DNA of 24,531 nt. Source: Thalassiosira profunda (Eukaryota; Bacillariophyta; Thalassiosirophyceae; Thalassiosirales; Thalassiosiraceae). Below the pieces are notes generated by a model. The model made no database searches. It was given only the letters and a program-made list of their open reading frames with translations, and was not told the origin of the DNA. The stretch covers positions 1 to 24,531 of the forward strand of contig JALLAP010000056.1 of NCBI GenBank assembly GCA_036939355.1. Reading direction: 5' to 3'. A program made the position numbers and the translations under genes. Positions 1 to 9,751 of this stretch are shown here, one piece after another. Within the stretch, counting starts at the first letter, position 1. Each line of letters begins with the position of its first letter.

Positions 1-8
1 TTGCAACC

Positions 9-1190
9 ATGTCCCACCGCAAGTTCGAAGCCCCCCGCTGCGGCAACCTCGGGTTCCTCCCCAAGAAGCGGACCAAGCACCACTCCGGCCGCATCCGCTC
101 CTTCCCCAAGGACACCGATGCGTCCGCGCCGCCGCACCTCACCGCCTTCCGCGCCTACAAGGCCGGCATGACCCACGTCGTCCGCGGCGTCGACCGCCCG
201 GGCGCCGTCATGCACAAGCGCGAGGTCGTCGACGCCGTGTCCGTCCTCGAGACGCCCCCCATGGTCGTCGTCGGCGTCGTCGGCTACCTGGAGACGCCCC
301 GCGGCCTCCGCACGCTGACCACCGTCTTCGCCGAGCACTTGTCCGAGGAGTTCAAGCGCCGCTGCTACAAGAACTGGTACAAGAGCAAGCGCAAGGCCTA
401 CTCCAAGTACGCGAAGAAGTACACCGAGAACGACGGCAAGGACATCGAGGCCGAGCTCGAGCGCATCGCCAAGTTCTGCAAGGTCGTTCGCGTCATCGCC
501 CACTCCCAGGTGAAGAAGCTCCACCTCCGCGTCAAGAAGGCGCACATCATGGAGATCCAGGTGAACGGCGGCGCCGACGCCCGCGCCAAGGTCGACTTCG
601 CCAAGAGCCTCTTCGAGAAGGAGGTCACCGTCGACTCCGTCTTCGCGAAGGACGAGCTCGTGGACGTCCTCGGCGTCACCAAGGGCCACGGGTACGAGGG
701 CGTCACCACCCGCTGGGGCGTCACCCGCCTCCCCCGGAAGACCCACCGCGGTCTTCGCAAGGTCGCCTGTATTGGGTCCTGGCACCCCGCCCGCGTGTCC
801 TCCACCGTGCCCCGCGCTGGTCAGAACGGCTACTTCCACCGCACGGAGATGAACAAGAAGATCTACCGCATCGGCAAGAAGGGCGACGGCGCCTCGTGCC
901 AGACCGAGGCCGACCTCACCGAGAAGAGCATCACCCCCATGGGAGGCTTCGTGCACTACGGCGTCATCCGCGAGGATTGGGTCATGCTCAAGGGCGCCGT
1001 GGTGGGCGTGAAGAAGCGCCCGCTCATCCTGCGCAAGGCGCTGATGAAGCACTCGTCGCGGAAGCACCTGGAGAGCATCGACCTGCGCTTCATCGACACG
1101 AGCTCGAAGCTTGGTCATGGACGGTTCCAGACGGACGAGGAGAAGGCCAAGTTCCTGGGTCCCCTGGCCTCGAAGCAGAAGGCGGCCTAA
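9..1190 (+). CDS. RPL3: 60S ribosomal protein L3 (uL3)
   Basis: A single uninterrupted 393-residue frame matches eukaryotic cytosolic uL3 from end to end, including the N-terminal [10 protein letters not shown] start that fixes the initiation codon. uL3 is a core protein of the large ribosomal subunit that reaches the peptidyl-transferase centre. Visible landmarks are the basic N-terminal extension (LGFLPKKR, residues 15-22), the [13 protein letters not shown] stretch (about 244-256, with H246 where the yeast protein has its methylated histidine), the W-finger motif SWHPAR (257-262, W258) and [16 protein letters not shown] (269-284), followed by [10 protein letters not shown]. Length is normal for the family. 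Codon third positions are almost all C or G, as expected for a highly expressed gene. TTGCAACC lies immediately before the ATG, and the window starts there, so the promoter is not seen. No intron. Very secure. Confidence 0.98.
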   Translation: MSHRKFEAPRCGNLGFLPKKRTKHHSGRIRSFPKDTDASAPPHLTAFRAYKAGMTHVVRGVDRPGAVMHKREVVDAVSVLETPPMVVVGVVGYLETPRGLRTLTTVFAEHLSEEFKRRCYKNWYKSKRKAYSKYAKKYTENDGKDIEAELERIAKFCKVVRVIAHSQVKKLHLRVKKAHIMEIQVNGGADARAKVDFAKSLFEKEVTVDSVFAKDELVDVLGVTKGHGYEGVTTRWGVTRLPRKTHRGLRKVACIGSWHPARVSSTVPRAGQNGYFHRTEMNKKIYRIGKKGDGASCQTEADLTEKSITPMGGFVHYGVIREDWVMLKGAVVGVKKRPLILRKALMKHSSRKHLESIDLRFIDTSSKLGHGRFQTDEEKAKFLGPLASKQKAA

Positions 1191-1421
1191 GCTCGCGGTG
1201 GTTGTGGCTGAGCGGGTGGCTGCGAGGTTGTTGGCTTTCGGTTGCTTTCGGTCTTCCCTTCACTTTGGTGGCAACTGATTAATCTTCTAACTGCTCAGCT
1301 CTCTGATCAACACTATTTGAGTCCTTTACATTAACACTAAAGCCTAGAGCAAAGGACGGGGCGACGGAGATACATAGTCGCCACCGCTTTGCACAAAGAA
1401 ATAATCACACAAATAAACTCC
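1191..1421. other. convergent intergenic region after RPL3
   Basis: This 231-bp gap separates the RPL3 stop from the stop of the opposite-strand sulfate transporter gene. It is AT-richer than the flanking exons. A 7-bp inverted repeat (GTCCTTT at 1321-1327, AAAGGAC at 1351-1357) could form a weak 3'-UTR hairpin. An AATAAA hexamer at 1412-1417 could serve RPL3 polyadenylation and nearly touches the transporter stop codon. No gene is seen here. Confidence 0.5.
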
Positions 1422-4324
1422 TCAGTTGTGACAAGTGCAATTTGCAAGGTCCATCAAACTGGCCCGAAGCAGCAGCTTCTGAACAATCGCATACAATGGG
1501 CCGTTCTCCTTCTTCATCTCCTCCAGGCTCGCCCGAGAGAACACTGCGACCGTTGCTCCTTCGCTGGGAGATGCCACCGCGTCGAACGTCCNCCTCCAGG
1601 CTCGCCCGAGAGAACACTGCGACCGTTGCTCCTTCGCTGGGAGATGCCACCGCGTCGAACGTCCGATACCGTTCCAATAGGAAGTCGCAGTAGCCGAAAA
1701 TCCCTCCGACCTTGTGGAATGACTCCACACTCTTGTGACGTCCATCGGCTCCAGTCAGACCAATTAGATTGGAAGAACTCAGCGACTGTTTGCTTTTGAC
1801 CGCGCCTGCACCGGAGTGGATCATTCCTGAAGCCGAGCCCTTTCGCTCTCGAGGGACCGCGACTGCGCCTTTGACGACCACATAAAATGCATCTGGATGC
1901 GTATTCTTTTGGAAGATCTGCTCTCCGGGCTCGTACCTCTCTTCGTCGTAGAGGTCTTGGATGCTGTCGACGACCTCCTTCTCTTCCTCGCTCAAGTCGC
2001 CACGGAGCACATTCAAGAAGATGTAGGTCAGCTGATGATGAGGAGAGCCAACGCTCACGTTCGACAATCCAGTCTGCAGCCGAGCATGGTGCACACGAGG
2101 CACTTTGGAGGTCACGCGCTGAATCAAGAGTCTTTCAGAGAACTCCAATGCCTCGAAGATTGTCAAGAAGAGTATCAAGCGTCCATGCGTCTGTTGATTG
2201 TGGTTGGAGAGCATGTCATTCTTGACGGCAATCTCTTCATCGTAGCCGTATGCAACACCGTGAGAGCGCAGCATCCATTCCACCTTGGGAACCGCGCCAC
2301 AGGCACAGAGCAGTATCCCTCGCTTCTCGCACAGCTTGGCAAGTTGGAGAAAGCAGGTTGTGGCTGCACTGGCGTCCAAGTTGTGCATCTGCGTAAAATC
2401 CAACACAACGAACTGCGGGTTAGTTCTCCTCTTTGCCGGTTGTTGCTTCTTTTTGCTCGCTCTCTGCGCCTTCAGCCGCGAGTGAGGAGTACTGGCGTGT
2501 GGGCTCGCAAAAGCGATCCGTTGCACTTCTTCCACTGAGATCGACAGCCCGATTTCCTCAGATATGTCGGTCAAGAGCTTCTGCGAGCTGCCGAAGAACA
2601 CCGGGCCCTTCAATTCCAGTGTGACTACCTTCGGGTCGTCGGCGCGGTAAGCATACGTCTGCAGTGTCTTCCAATCTTCGTTCGACCAAACAGCCCGAGA
2701 TCGCTTCAATACGCGCCCCATCGAGGACTCTCGCGTGGTTGATGCGACATGTTCGACAACAGCAACCACAACACCAAACAGAATCCCAAAGTCCATGCCG
2801 ATGATCTGGATGGCAACAAAGGTAATCAACAATATCATGTATTCCATGAGGAAGAGTTTTGATCTGATGTCGATCAACCACTCCCACAACAAATCATAAC
2901 CGATAAAAATGAGCGTGGCCCCAAGGAAGAACAAGGGAGCTATCTGGAGAAGATTGATGCTCGAGAGAACCACAGCCAGATAAGCAATCATTATAAAGAC
3001 TCCGATCCAGCGGCTGTGGCATCTGCGCAACGAGAACAGCGTCTTGCTTCTTTAGCAGCGAAGAACATAGGTTTGACAGCAAAATTCCGCACTTACCCCG
3101 TCCGATAGGTAAAGATAGTCTGACTGAAGATGTAGGATCCCGTGAATCCCACCAGCAACCCGGACATGAAGTTCGACACTCCAACCGTGACCATCTCTTT
3201 GTTGGTATCGAGGGCCTCTCCCATATCCATGCTGATTGCAGCTGCGAAGAGAAGTGGGCGTGAGATGAGATAGTGGATCAATAACAAGCAACATTTATGC
3301 GGGTTCAATCCTCACCAATGTCCAAGCACGACGCGAAGCTGACGACAAAGACCATCCCAACCCACGTGCCAATGCATTTTCCCACGAGCTTCCAATGCAC
3401 CAGCTTGTAGTCAACCAAGCCCAACAACTCAGTCGCCGGCACAGGCGGTGCAACCTCGCCCACCCAACCTCCTTCTCTTGCCTCTTCTAGCGAAACTCCA
3501 AAAATCAAGAGCACTGCATAAAAGGTTGCAGGGATCACAACCATTGCAATCGGAAGGAGCGAGTCATTCTTCGCCTTGCGCGAGATGACGGTCAGCAATC
3601 CCGCCGAGAGCAATCCTGGAGTGGCCAGGAGAAGCAAGTGCGGTTCGAGGAGGCATCCCCAGTCCTTTATCGATGTGATGGGATGGCCGATGCAGAGCGC
3701 GACGCCCGCCTCCAAGCAAAAGAAACCAATGAATGCAAGGTATCCTCCAATCACAGGCATGGGCAAATAACTAACGATGTCCAAAAGACGGAACTTTCCC
3801 AGAAGCATCAACACCACGCCCAACGCGGCAGTTCCCAGCGGGAGAATAACCAGCGTGGTGGAAACAACCTCCTCGACTGTTCCACCGTCGTTCAGTATAT
3901 TGTTCGCAATTGTGTTGCTCATTGCACTCAGGAAGATCAAGCCGGCGTCTTGCACTGTGCCGATCGCGAAATTTAGGCTGGAGAACAACGCAAATCCCAA
4001 CTGATGGACGAACGAGCTGAACACCACGAGTTTGGACAGCTGGGCAATCTGAGGTTGGAAGCTGGGATGATTGAAGATCACGCTCGCGTATCCATAGAGC
4101 CCGGGGACGGCGATGATGACGTTGATCATAGCGTAGATGAGGTAGTGAAAGATATTGTAGCGCTTCTCGCCGTTCTGCTTGCCCTTGGACACATCGCCCT
4201 CTTGCGTCTTTTTGCGATTGTCGGTCCAGATGAGGGGCAGTTCCTCGGGCGTCGTCCCTGCGCGGCCGGTTCCATCACCATCGCCGCCGCCGGCGGCCTT
4301 GTCGACAGAGCCGTACGACGGCAT
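1422..4324 (-). CDS. SulP/SLC26-type anion transporter with STAS and cyclic-nucleotide-fold domains
   Basis: Three exons read on the minus strand: 4324-3316, 3241-3097 and 3022-1422, with two 74-nt introns (donors GTGAGG and GTAAGT). Removing the false duplication at 1520-1592 gives a coding length of 2682 nt, or 893 residues. Residues about 55-480 form the multi-helix SulP core (for example YAMINVIIAVPGLYGYA and PMPVIGGYLAFIGFFCLEAG). A STAS domain follows at about 513-680, interrupted by a basic KKKQQPAKRR insert. A C-terminal cyclic-nucleotide-binding-like fold (YEPGEQIFQKN...AFYVVVKGAVAV) starts near 722. Fungal and algal SulP proteins with this order are known or suspected endomembrane/vacuolar anion or amino-acid carriers, so sulfate as substrate is not certain. 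The expected phosphate-binding Glu of the cNMP fold appears replaced (IFGYCDF), so ligand binding is doubtful. The ATG at 4324 begins a hydrophilic tail of about 55 residues. Confidence 0.9.
1520..1664. repeat. 72-bp perfect duplication flanking a single N (assembly join)
   Basis: Bases 1520-1591 and 1593-1664 are identical 72-bp copies separated by one N at 1592. The copies lie in the last exon of the SulP gene. With both copies and the N the frame shifts and the C-terminus is lost. With one copy and the N removed the protein reads through to a stop at 1422 and the exon total becomes divisible by three. This is best explained as overlapping contig ends that were scaffolded without merging, not a biological repeat. 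Confidence 0.9.
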
Positions 4325-4620
4325 GCTTCGACTTTATGTGTGCTACTGTTCAGTATGCTGGTACAAGCGATCCTGGGCATGCGATCCCAACACGGTGATG
4401 GGTGCTCGCCCGGGCGGGCAGAACAACTGAGGTGCATCGACGGTGGAAAACGGTGCTCTCTGCCGTGAGGCGGAGGGGGGGAACGTACCTAGGCCTCGTA
4501 CCGCGTATGAGTAAGTACACGGGGCTCTCCTTGCCCTCCGGGTGGCGGAAGAACCAAGCTGCTGCCACACTCCTGGCAAACAAGCCTTGGACAACCCCTC
4601 TAGTTTACGAATCAAAGAGT
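4325..4620. promoter_or_regulatory. region between SulP start and upstream same-strand gene
   Basis: These 296 bp lie between the SulP initiation codon and the end of the next minus-strand gene, so they should contain the SulP promoter and 5' leader plus the 3' UTR of the NTF2-like gene. It is GC-rich near 4400-4500. I see no TATA-like box, no TTGCA element next to the SulP ATG, and no convincing small gene. Confidence 0.4.
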
Positions 4621-5889
4621 TCAGAGGCCACGATCTCTGCTCCCGATGGCCTGCGGCCGAAACACGCCCACCGCGGGACGGAACTGCCGCGCCAGCTTTC
4701 CCAGTGGGGGTGGTTTGATTCCGGACTCCGGCACTGTTTGTTGCATTAGATTCCGGTCGCAAACGCGTCAGACAGATGCTTAGAAAGAAATAGTACAGTG
4801 CACCGAAGACACATAATCACTCACCGTCTCTGACGTACGTGATGAGCCCGGTATCTTGATTGACTTCGTAAAAACTGATGCCTTTGATTGCGCTTCCTTC
4901 GGGCGCGCCCTCGAGCACCACCTCCCAAGTGAAGCAGGTGGCTGCCACCCCGTCGTCGAATCGCTGCGTTGCAAAGGTGATGCCCGGAAAGCTGAAGTCT
5001 GCATAGGCGCATTTCATTTGCAAATGATGCGTTGATGAGCGTGTGATTGAGTGCACGAGATGTGCACACGAGGCAAAAAAGCGATACGGCACGCACCGTC
5101 GATGAATTTCTTCACTTCGTCCTTTCCTCTGAGCACCTCCTCGTAGTTGAAGTCTCTGTACACAATACACTCGCAGAAGAACCGCATTGCCTCGTCAGAA
5201 TCCGCGCCCTGCACCTCGTTGAACAGATATTTTGCTACCTCGTTCGCTTTCGTCGGCGTTCGGGGCGTATAATTCGGCGGCGGCTTGGGCGTGGCATCGG
5301 CCGTGGCTGCCTTGAGCACCTCCACGATCAAATCTCCCGGTTTGTACAGCGGCTCCGGGATTTCGCGCACATATTGAATCTGATTCGACGAGTTGAGCTC
5401 CACGAAGGTCGTGCCGCGGAGTCCTTCCAGTGTGCTGCTGGTCCACGTCCACGCAAATCCACATGCAGTGCTGCCGTCGGAGATCTTGTCGACGCGGAAT
5501 CCGGCATCTCTGCTCCCCCCCTCTCCCCCAATGCGCGCCAGAGCCCTCGACCGCAAATGTTGTGCCACCGCCGCGCGTCCCACTAACGGCTGCGGCTCGG
5601 CACAGTCCTCGTACACCACATCCACTGCGCAGCTCTCAGCGAACTTCTCAGCGCCCGCCACCGTCGAGAAGCATCGATCGTCGTCTATCAACGAGAGGAG
5701 CAGGGATTGGGCCATGCGAAAGTTGCCCTTCGAGGCATCCTCTTTGTTGAAGTTTCCAATGAAGGACTCGAGGGCGTTTGGCGTCGCGGATTCGCGGCAG
5801 GCGACCGCGGAGGGGCGGCCGGCGCTCGGAGGGGCGAAGGCCCCCGCGCGGCGGAGGAGGACCGCGGCGAGGCAGGCGAGGGACCGCAT
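4621..5889 (-). CDS. plastid-targeted protein with two NTF2/SnoaL-like domains
   Basis: Three exons: 5889-5097, 4998-4825 and 4733-4621, totalling 1080 nt (359 residues). Introns are 98 and 91 nt, with donors GTGCGT and GTGAGT. The N-terminus (MRSLACLAAVLLRRAGAFAPPSAG) is a hydrophobic signal peptide followed by an A17/F18 junction and FAP, the hallmark of heterokont bipartite plastid import. Two related alpha+beta cone domains follow, about residues 40-195 and 215-345. Both contain the F-x-W-[TE]-x5-LEG core and end in an IxYVR[ED][IV]PE-x2-x-KP tail. That shared tail confirms the third exon: VPESGIKPPPLG matches EIPEPLYKPGDL of domain one. Without it the protein would stop early at 4817. 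Such NTF2-like plastid proteins are common in ochrophytes and their function is unknown. No catalytic residues can be assigned. Confidence 0.82.
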
Positions 5890-6303
5890 GGTTCAGGGTA
5901 GGTGCAACGGTGCAACGGTGCAACCTGTCGGTGGTGGAACGGAGCAAGTGAAGTGCACCGTGAGGGAGATGAAGGATAGAAGGAGGGCTGACCTCGCGGT
6001 GTTGTTGTTGCAACGGACGGCAAACAACAAAAACGGCTCGAAGCCCGCCGGCGCCCCACCGCCCCCAGCGGCTCGCAACAACCCCGGGCGGCACAGGCGT
6101 CAGGCAGCCCCGTAGACTCCGCTGTCACGTATCCCGCGTAGGTGTCCGCGCTTTGGACCGAATAATTTTGGGCATCAACGGGCCTACCTATCCACCCCCA
6201 ACCAACTGCCGCCCCCATCACCTCAAAGTTTAGCAAACGCAAACGCGAGCTTGCCCGCGTCACCTGAGGCGTTTACCCATAATTTGCATTGAGACGTCGT
6301 GAT
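5890..6303. promoter_or_regulatory. divergent promoter region, NTF2-like gene and PrsW-like gene
   Basis: This 414-bp region lies between two divergently transcribed genes. On the NTF2-like side there are three tandem 8-bp units (GTTGCACC on the coding strand) 12-35 nt before the ATG. A further TTGCAA occurs at 6008-6013, and a TTTGCATT at 6284-6290 sits 14 nt before the ATG of the other gene. A GAATAATTTTGGG AT-rich patch lies near 6159-6171. No gene is supported inside it. Confidence 0.5.
5901..5924 (-). repeat. 8-bp x3 tandem repeat (GGTGCAAC) next to a start codon
   Basis: Three exact head-to-tail copies of GGTGCAAC (GTTGCACC on the gene's strand) lie 12-35 nt upstream of the ATG at 5889. 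The spacing equals the motif length, with no divergence between copies. Each copy contains the TTGCA core seen near several other starts in this window. Confidence 0.85.
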
Positions 6304-9300
6304 ATGAATAGCCAATTCCGTCCACGGGGCAGCCCTGCCTACAGTGGCGCAGGGAGCACAAGATGTGGACGTGCCGATGGCAGTGGGAAAAGAGCGCACA
6401 GACGCTGGTCACGCTATGTTGCACGTCAGAGAGTTGCAAGGGTGTTCCTTTGCTCGTGCGTTGCAATTTCGCTGTCAGCAAAATGCGTCGTCGAGGCATC
6501 GAGCAGCAGTGGCAGCGGGGGGAATGCCCCGTTCATGGTCATGTCGGAGATCACCGTTCCCTCGGACGAAGCCAATCCATCCGATGCGGGGGAGAGTTAC
6601 ATTTTGGCAGGGGACGACCGGCACGGTGGCGATGCAATTGCCGAAGGAGGCGATTCGAGCGCCGATGCCAGCGCTGAGGAAGTGGTGGAGACTTCTGTCT
6701 CTGCCGAAACCGATGCCAATGGTGGAGATTCAATGATTGCAGGCGGTGGCGGCTCCGGCTCCGATACGGACGGAGAGGACGACAACAAACTCAACAGCGA
6801 AATCGGTGGAGAGACGGGGGAATCTCTGCCTCCACCACCCCTGGTACCGCCTTCTGCAGTTGCGTCCGAGTTGGCCGCATCTCCGGACTCTCAACCCTTG
6901 CGCACACTCACGAGACTCCAAGCGATGCTGGACGATTCTGATTACGCTACCCAGACCGTTGCCTCTGCACCCGTCGTTGGAAGCACCGCGGCGATCGGGG
7001 GCGATATGGAACCGCCTGTCGAACAACCGCAAACTCAAGCTACCACAAACGCCAACCGCCCGCCCGCCCCTCCCCCGGACAAGCTGTGGACCAGCAAAGA
7101 CAGGGCGAAGTATCGCCGGACGCGGCGCACGGAAAAACTGCGCCACCAGCAGCAGCAAAGGGAGTACGAAGAGCAGCGTGCTCGAAAGATCCGAGACATC
7201 CAACGGGAGCGTATCATTCGCGAGGAAAGGGAGCGGAAGGATTTGGAGGAATTGCGGAGGAAGCGCGCGGTGGCTATGGAACGGCAACGGCATGGCCATC
7301 AGCAGCAGCAGCAGCAACAGCAGCAACAATTCTTGCACCTTGAGGAGACAACGGACTTCACTGATGGTGAAGACACGGACGGGAGAGGCTTCGAGCTGCC
7401 TGATTTGCCCGTCTACTTGAGCGACGGAGAAACCGATGACTTTTCCGAGGAAGCCGACGATTCCCAGAGGATGCAACGATCCCGACCCATGCAACCTCCG
7501 CAAGGGTATCGAATGCCACATAAAAACATGGGACAAACACTGGGACAGCAGGGCCAGTACAATTATCCAGCGATGCAGCAGAGCCAACCTCAGCAACGAA
7601 AGCCTCCTCCACAGCCGAATGGCCCATACCAAAACCTCCAACAATACCCGCCTTATGCTCACCAGCAGCAACCGCAGCCGCCGCCGCCTCCTCCACAGAC
7701 GATGCCGCCGTATCATTTTGACCCTAACAATCAGCAATTGCAACGCGAGCAAAGCCGGCAGTACGCTCAGCAGTACAATGCGTGGGCTCAAGCAGCTGCG
7801 AATGGGTACCATTATCCGCCGCCACCTCCACCTGGGACGGCCGCTTTCCAAAACCAGCAACAGGCGCAACAGGCTCCTCAGCCAGAGGCGTACGCGCAAC
7901 AATATCCGTACGCGACGCAGCAACAACCAAATCAGCAATCTTCGTACGATGCACATCCTCAACAAACCTACCGCCCGCCGCAGCAGGGAGCGTATGCAGT
8001 CCCTCCCGGGCGGGCATCCTACCCACCGGACTCGCAGGCTTCGCAAGCCACGTCTGCCTACCCCGATAGGGGCTTCTTTGGCCGTGAACATGAGGCAGGA
8101 CCAATGGGACGACTGGACCAGTCACAACCTATTGCATCAGCGCCCAATGATGCCAAAGTCGAGCCTAGACGAACGGATCATTCGATGGTTGATCAAGTGA
8201 AATTGCGAGAGGCAGAATCCACGCTGAACAGAACTGCCACCTCCACAAATGGCCAGATGGCAGTCAAATCTGCACTTGTGGCGCCAACCTCGCCATTGAT
8301 AACACCGCTTTCATCGCGGTCTGACGCGCTAGTCAGCGCCGAAGGGCCGTACTGCGACCTTGTTGACGAAACCGTGAGTTTTCTTGTCGAGCTATTCCTT
8401 TCCACTGCTTCTGTCACTGACACTCATACACTCAATTGCAGGCTGTGCTCATTGCCGGCGCCGAGTCCAAGATGAGCTTCGACTCGATGCAGAAGCTGGC
8501 ATTCTCCACTGTTGGCGTTGCGCTGCTCTCGTATGGCGCCGTGTCGCCTCGATCGCTGCCGTTTCCGGAGTACAACCGCCTCTTCCTGCAAAACCTCTCC
8601 ATCGTGTGGCTCGCCGCGATCACTCCTCTTCTGTCGTTGTTCAGCGTGTACGATGCAAAGTTTAATAACATCAACACGGCGGTAAGTGATTCGTTGTGTT
8701 AACGCTGCATGTTGGTGCTCGCAACTGACGTATCTCATTCTTCACCGTTGCTCAAAGATTGGGACATTTCACGTGTCCTTCACCTTGGGCTATGTCCTGG
8801 CGTTGCTCTCGGAGATTGTCGTGACAACTGCAGTCCGACTCGGGGTGTTTAGGATATGGGAGCCTGCCATTTTCTCAATGACGCCAGCGGTGCCTTCGAT
8901 AATACTTCCCTGGGTGCTGAGAGAGAAGCAGTACAAACCGAAGAGGATCACACTGTTTGCAGCCGACTTTGCGGCCAGCTGCGTTGCGAGTCCGATCATA
9001 GAGGAGTACCTGAAGCTGAAAATAGTCGAGTGGACGTGCAAGTTGCCAAGGAACTTCAAACAGGTCAGGAACGTCCAGAAGCCGAAGAGGAGAAGACGCA
9101 GAAAACAGACCTCATTGCAGCCCGTGAGGAGCTTGGACGCGCCTCAAGTGACAAACATCAACTGCTACGTCACTCAAATGCTCGCGGCTAGCCTGGGGCT
9201 GAAGCTCTTCGATGTCACGCGGCGAATTTTGATGTACACCAAAGAGAGCGACAGCTACAAGCGGGTCTATGCTGTGTGCCGAGGCACGTTCCCAATCCAC

Positions 9301-9702
9301 GAGCTGTGCGGCACGATGACGGCTCTTCTGCTTGCTCGCAGGGATGTGCTGGGCATCGACCTGCCCACGTGGAAAATCCTCGGCCCGGCAGTATTCATCC
9401 ACGGCATGGCCAACTTCCGAGGAATGAAACCGATTTTCAAGTGGAACTCTTCCACGCCCTGGTCAGAGATGCAAATCAATCAGCTGAAGAAGGGCGATGT
9501 CGTCTGGAGGCAGCTCCTGCCAAAAAGCTACGCAAAGCTCGTATGGCTGACCATTCTCTGTCGCGTCGCTGGCTTTTGCGTCAAGAACTACTACCTCATT
9601 GGGCGTCAAGCAAAGAAGAGGACCACCACTTACTCTGGCAAGCTCTACGCCTTCAACGCCAAGTTGCAAACCGACGCAATGCTGAAGCGGTCCACCAAAT
9701 AA
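6304..9702 (+). CDS. PrsW/CPBP-like intramembrane protease with long Q/P-rich N-terminal region
   Basis: Three exons: 6304-8373, 8442-8681 and 8758-9702 (introns 68 and 76 nt, donors GTGAGT and GTAAGT), giving 1084 residues. The first in-frame ATG is 6304. Residues 46-60 form a hydrophobic signal or anchor after a basic tail. Then come an acidic Gly/Ser region, a charged R/E/Q coiled-coil segment (about 262-333), a polyglutamine run (about 334-343, encoded by CAG/CAA) and a Q/P/Y-rich disordered region to about 690. The C-terminal 390 residues are a multi-helix membrane domain. It carries SPIIEEYLK (E852, E853, K856), FPIHE (H951) and FIHGMANF (H985...N989). This order of EExxK, His and HxxxN resembles PrsW/CPBP-superfamily membrane proteases. 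The assignment rests on these motifs only. The large N-terminal region is not part of that family and resembles a scaffold or sensor domain. Substrate unknown. Confidence 0.8.
7303..7332 (+). repeat. CAG/CAA microsatellite encoding polyglutamine
   Basis: Ten consecutive glutamine codons, mostly CAG with CAA interruptions, sit in the PrsW-like gene just after the charged coiled-coil segment. The mix of codons limits slippage, but length variation between strains is likely. Confidence 0.85.
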
Positions 9703-9751
9703 CTCCAGTCGAACGCAGCTCTCTGGCCTCACACCTCCAGATCTCCTTGTG

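Noticed and set aside
398..805. 135-residue minus-strand frame inside RPL3
   Set aside because: Shadow of a strongly GC3-biased ribosomal protein gene; no independent support.
1520..1664. Real tandem duplication or CRISPR-like repeat pair
   Set aside because: Only two copies, split by a single N, and the protein reads correctly only when they are collapsed.
4700..4733. GGTTTGATTCCGG, resembling a tRNA T-arm
   Set aside because: The arms do not pair as a T stem and no anticodon arm or acceptor partner is found upstream. The stretch is coding in the NTF2-like third exon.
4817..4825. Stop of the NTF2-like gene at 4817
   Set aside because: A GTGAGT donor overlaps this stop, and splicing to 4733 gives a C-terminus matching the first domain.
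6730..8091. 453-residue open frame on the minus strand opposite the PrsW-like gene
   Set aside because: It is the complement of low-complexity CAG/CCN-rich coding sequence, giving an R/L-rich product with no domain. The plus-strand frame has splice sites and motifs.
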